Positions 5,686 to 6,513 of a stretch of DNA of 6,513 bases are shown in pieces. Position numbers and translations under genes: made by a program. The DNA comes from Deltaproteobacteria bacterium. GTDB lineage: Bacteria > Desulfobacterota > Desulfobulbia > Desulfobulbales > Desulfobulbaceae. The first letter of the stretch is position 1. Each line of letters opens with the position of its first letter. Under the pieces are notes generated by a model. The model was given only the letters and a program-made list of their open reading frames with translations. It did not search any database and was not told the DNA's origin. The DNA lies in contig JAJRVA010000096.1 in the NCBI GenBank assembly GCA_024277485.1, forward strand, positions 1 through 6,513, given 5' to 3'.

Positions 5686-6513
5686 AGCTGATCTCCGGTC
5701 CGGCCCGTTTGATGATCTGCAGGATTGCCCTGACCATTTTTCTGATCTGGTCATCTGCCTGCAGTCAGTCCGTTGCCTCGGAACAGCCGGATGAACTCCT
5801 TTTCGGCATTGAACCGGAACATAATATTTTTGACCAGATGGAACGATACCGGGTACTGGCAGGATATCTTTCCGAACACCTCGGCATCCAGGTCAACCTG
5901 ACTATAATGAGCCGTTACGGTGAAGTCGTCAACCGGTTCAGGGACCGACACCTTGACGGAGCGTTTCTCAGTTCGTATACCGCGGCACTGGGCGTTACGA
6001 AGTTGGGGCTTCTTCCTGTTGCGAGCCCTGTGCATCTTGGGGGAGAGTCCCATTCACGCGGGTACATTTTTGTGCGGAGGGACAGCGGCATACGTACACC
6101 AGCGGACATGCAGGGCAAGAGCATTGTTTTTGTCGATCCGTCAACAACTGAAGGATATCTTTTTCCGCTGGCCTTTCTGAAGAGGCAGGGCATAGAGGAT
6201 GAAAAAATATTTTTCCGGCAGCAGTATTTTTCCGGCAGTCATGCTTCGGCAATATTTGCCGTTCTGGATGGCAGGGCTGATATCGGGGCCGCGAAGAACA
6301 CGATTTATGGCAAACTTGTCGAGGGTGACCCGTCCATTGGCGAAGAACTGGAAGTCATGGCGCAGTCCCGGAATGTTCCCGAGGAAACACTGTGCCTGCG
6401 CCAAGACCTTCCGGGAGAAATAAAAGAAAAGATAGAACGGGTCCTGTTGAGCATGGAGACAACGTCCAGAGGCAAGAAAGTTTTGCGGCAGTTCCAGGCG
6501 CTTCGTTTCATCA
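5682..6513 (+). CDS. PhnD-like (phosphate/phosphite/phosphonate-type) periplasmic substrate-binding protein, 3'-truncated by window edge
   Basis: The frame runs from ATG at 5682 to the right edge without a stop, 277 residues visible. Residues 1-33 are an export signal with hydrophobic core ALTIFLIW. C27 after SSA could be lipidated, or signal peptidase I could cut after VAS (33). The mature chain has the PF12974 type II binding-protein layout: LLFGIEPEHN, then MERYRVLAGYLSEHLGIQV, DGAFLSSYT near 92-100, RGYIFVRRDSGIRTPADMQG near 126-145, DPSTTEGYLFP near 152-162, and GSHASAIFAVLDGRADIGAA near 185-204. The last visible residues (KKVLRQFQALRFI) resemble the end of this domain, so the gene either stops soon or continues into another domain. 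In some proteins this domain is fused to a signalling module. It overlaps the preceding gene by ATGA and belongs to the same operon. The true ligand is unknown. Confidence 0.88.
   Translation, partial: MKLISGPARLMICRIALTIFLIWSSACSQSVASEQPDELLFGIEPEHNIFDQMERYRVLAGYLSEHLGIQVNLTIMSRYGEVVNRFRDRHLDGAFLSSYTAALGVTKLGLLPVASPVHLGGESHSRGYIFVRRDSGIRTPADMQGKSIVFVDPSTTEGYLFPLAFLKRQGIEDEKIFFRQQYFSGSHASAIFAVLDGRADIGAAKNTIYGKLVEGDPSIGEELEVMAQSRNVPEETLCLRQDLPGEIKEKIERVLLSMETTSRGKKVLRQFQALRFI

Larger units (their letters stand above)
1749..6513 (+). other. Operon: decaheme cytochrome, outer-membrane barrel, two solute-binding proteins
   Basis: Four co-directional genes are separated by +11, -4 and -4 nt, with no terminator-like hairpin plus T-run between them. 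One promoter candidate (1573-1602) precedes the first gene. The TTGA and ATGA junctions indicate translational coupling of the two binding-protein genes to the conduit genes. The operon continues past the right edge. Confidence 0.8.

Noticed and set aside
4744..6513. Ordinary phosphonate or amino-acid ABC importer operon
   Set aside because: Only binding-protein genes are present, of two unrelated families, and no permease or ATPase is visible. The annotation is kept to binding proteins with unknown ligand.

Overview
The window carries an outer-membrane electron-conduit locus (decaheme cytochrome plus MtrB/PioB-type barrel) followed by two solute-binding-protein genes. Upstream of it are the end of a GDP-mannose biosynthesis gene and a divergently transcribed PilZ gene. 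The gene mix (DmsE/MtrA-type decaheme cytochrome, MtrB/PioB-type porin, PF04392-type and PhnD-like binding proteins, PilZ protein) and the moderate GC content suggest a Gram-negative anaerobe, most likely Desulfobacterota/Deltaproteobacteria. That assignment is inferred from gene content only.

Layout. Positions 1-923 (+) hold the 3' two-thirds of a bifunctional mannose-1-phosphate guanylyltransferase/mannose-6-phosphate isomerase, cut by the window edge. Positions 992-1393 (-) hold a small c-di-GMP-binding PilZ protein, convergent with the first gene. Positions 1394-1748 are a non-coding divergent regulatory region. It contains a good sigma70-like promoter for each direction, a 17-bp inverted repeat, and a leader RNA with two complementary helices that appear mutually exclusive. 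Positions 1749-2768 (+) encode a probable lipid-anchored decaheme c-type cytochrome whose first heme site is an unusual CX3CH. Positions 2780-4747 (+) encode a 655-aa outer-membrane beta-barrel. Positions 4744-5685 (+) encode an ABC-type solute-binding protein that starts at TTG. Positions 5682-6513 (+) encode a PhnD-like solute-binding protein cut by the right edge.

The four plus-strand genes from 1749 onward form one tight operon: an 11-nt gap, then a TTGA overlap, then an ATGA overlap. The first two should form a porin-cytochrome conduit that moves electrons across the outer membrane. The next two are periplasmic binding proteins with no permease or ATPase gene in view, so they may sense a ligand for control of the conduit or supply a transporter encoded elsewhere. 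The divergent PilZ gene hints at a c-di-GMP link, but this is adjacency only. No RNA genes, mobile elements, CRISPR arrays or convincing intrinsic terminators were seen.
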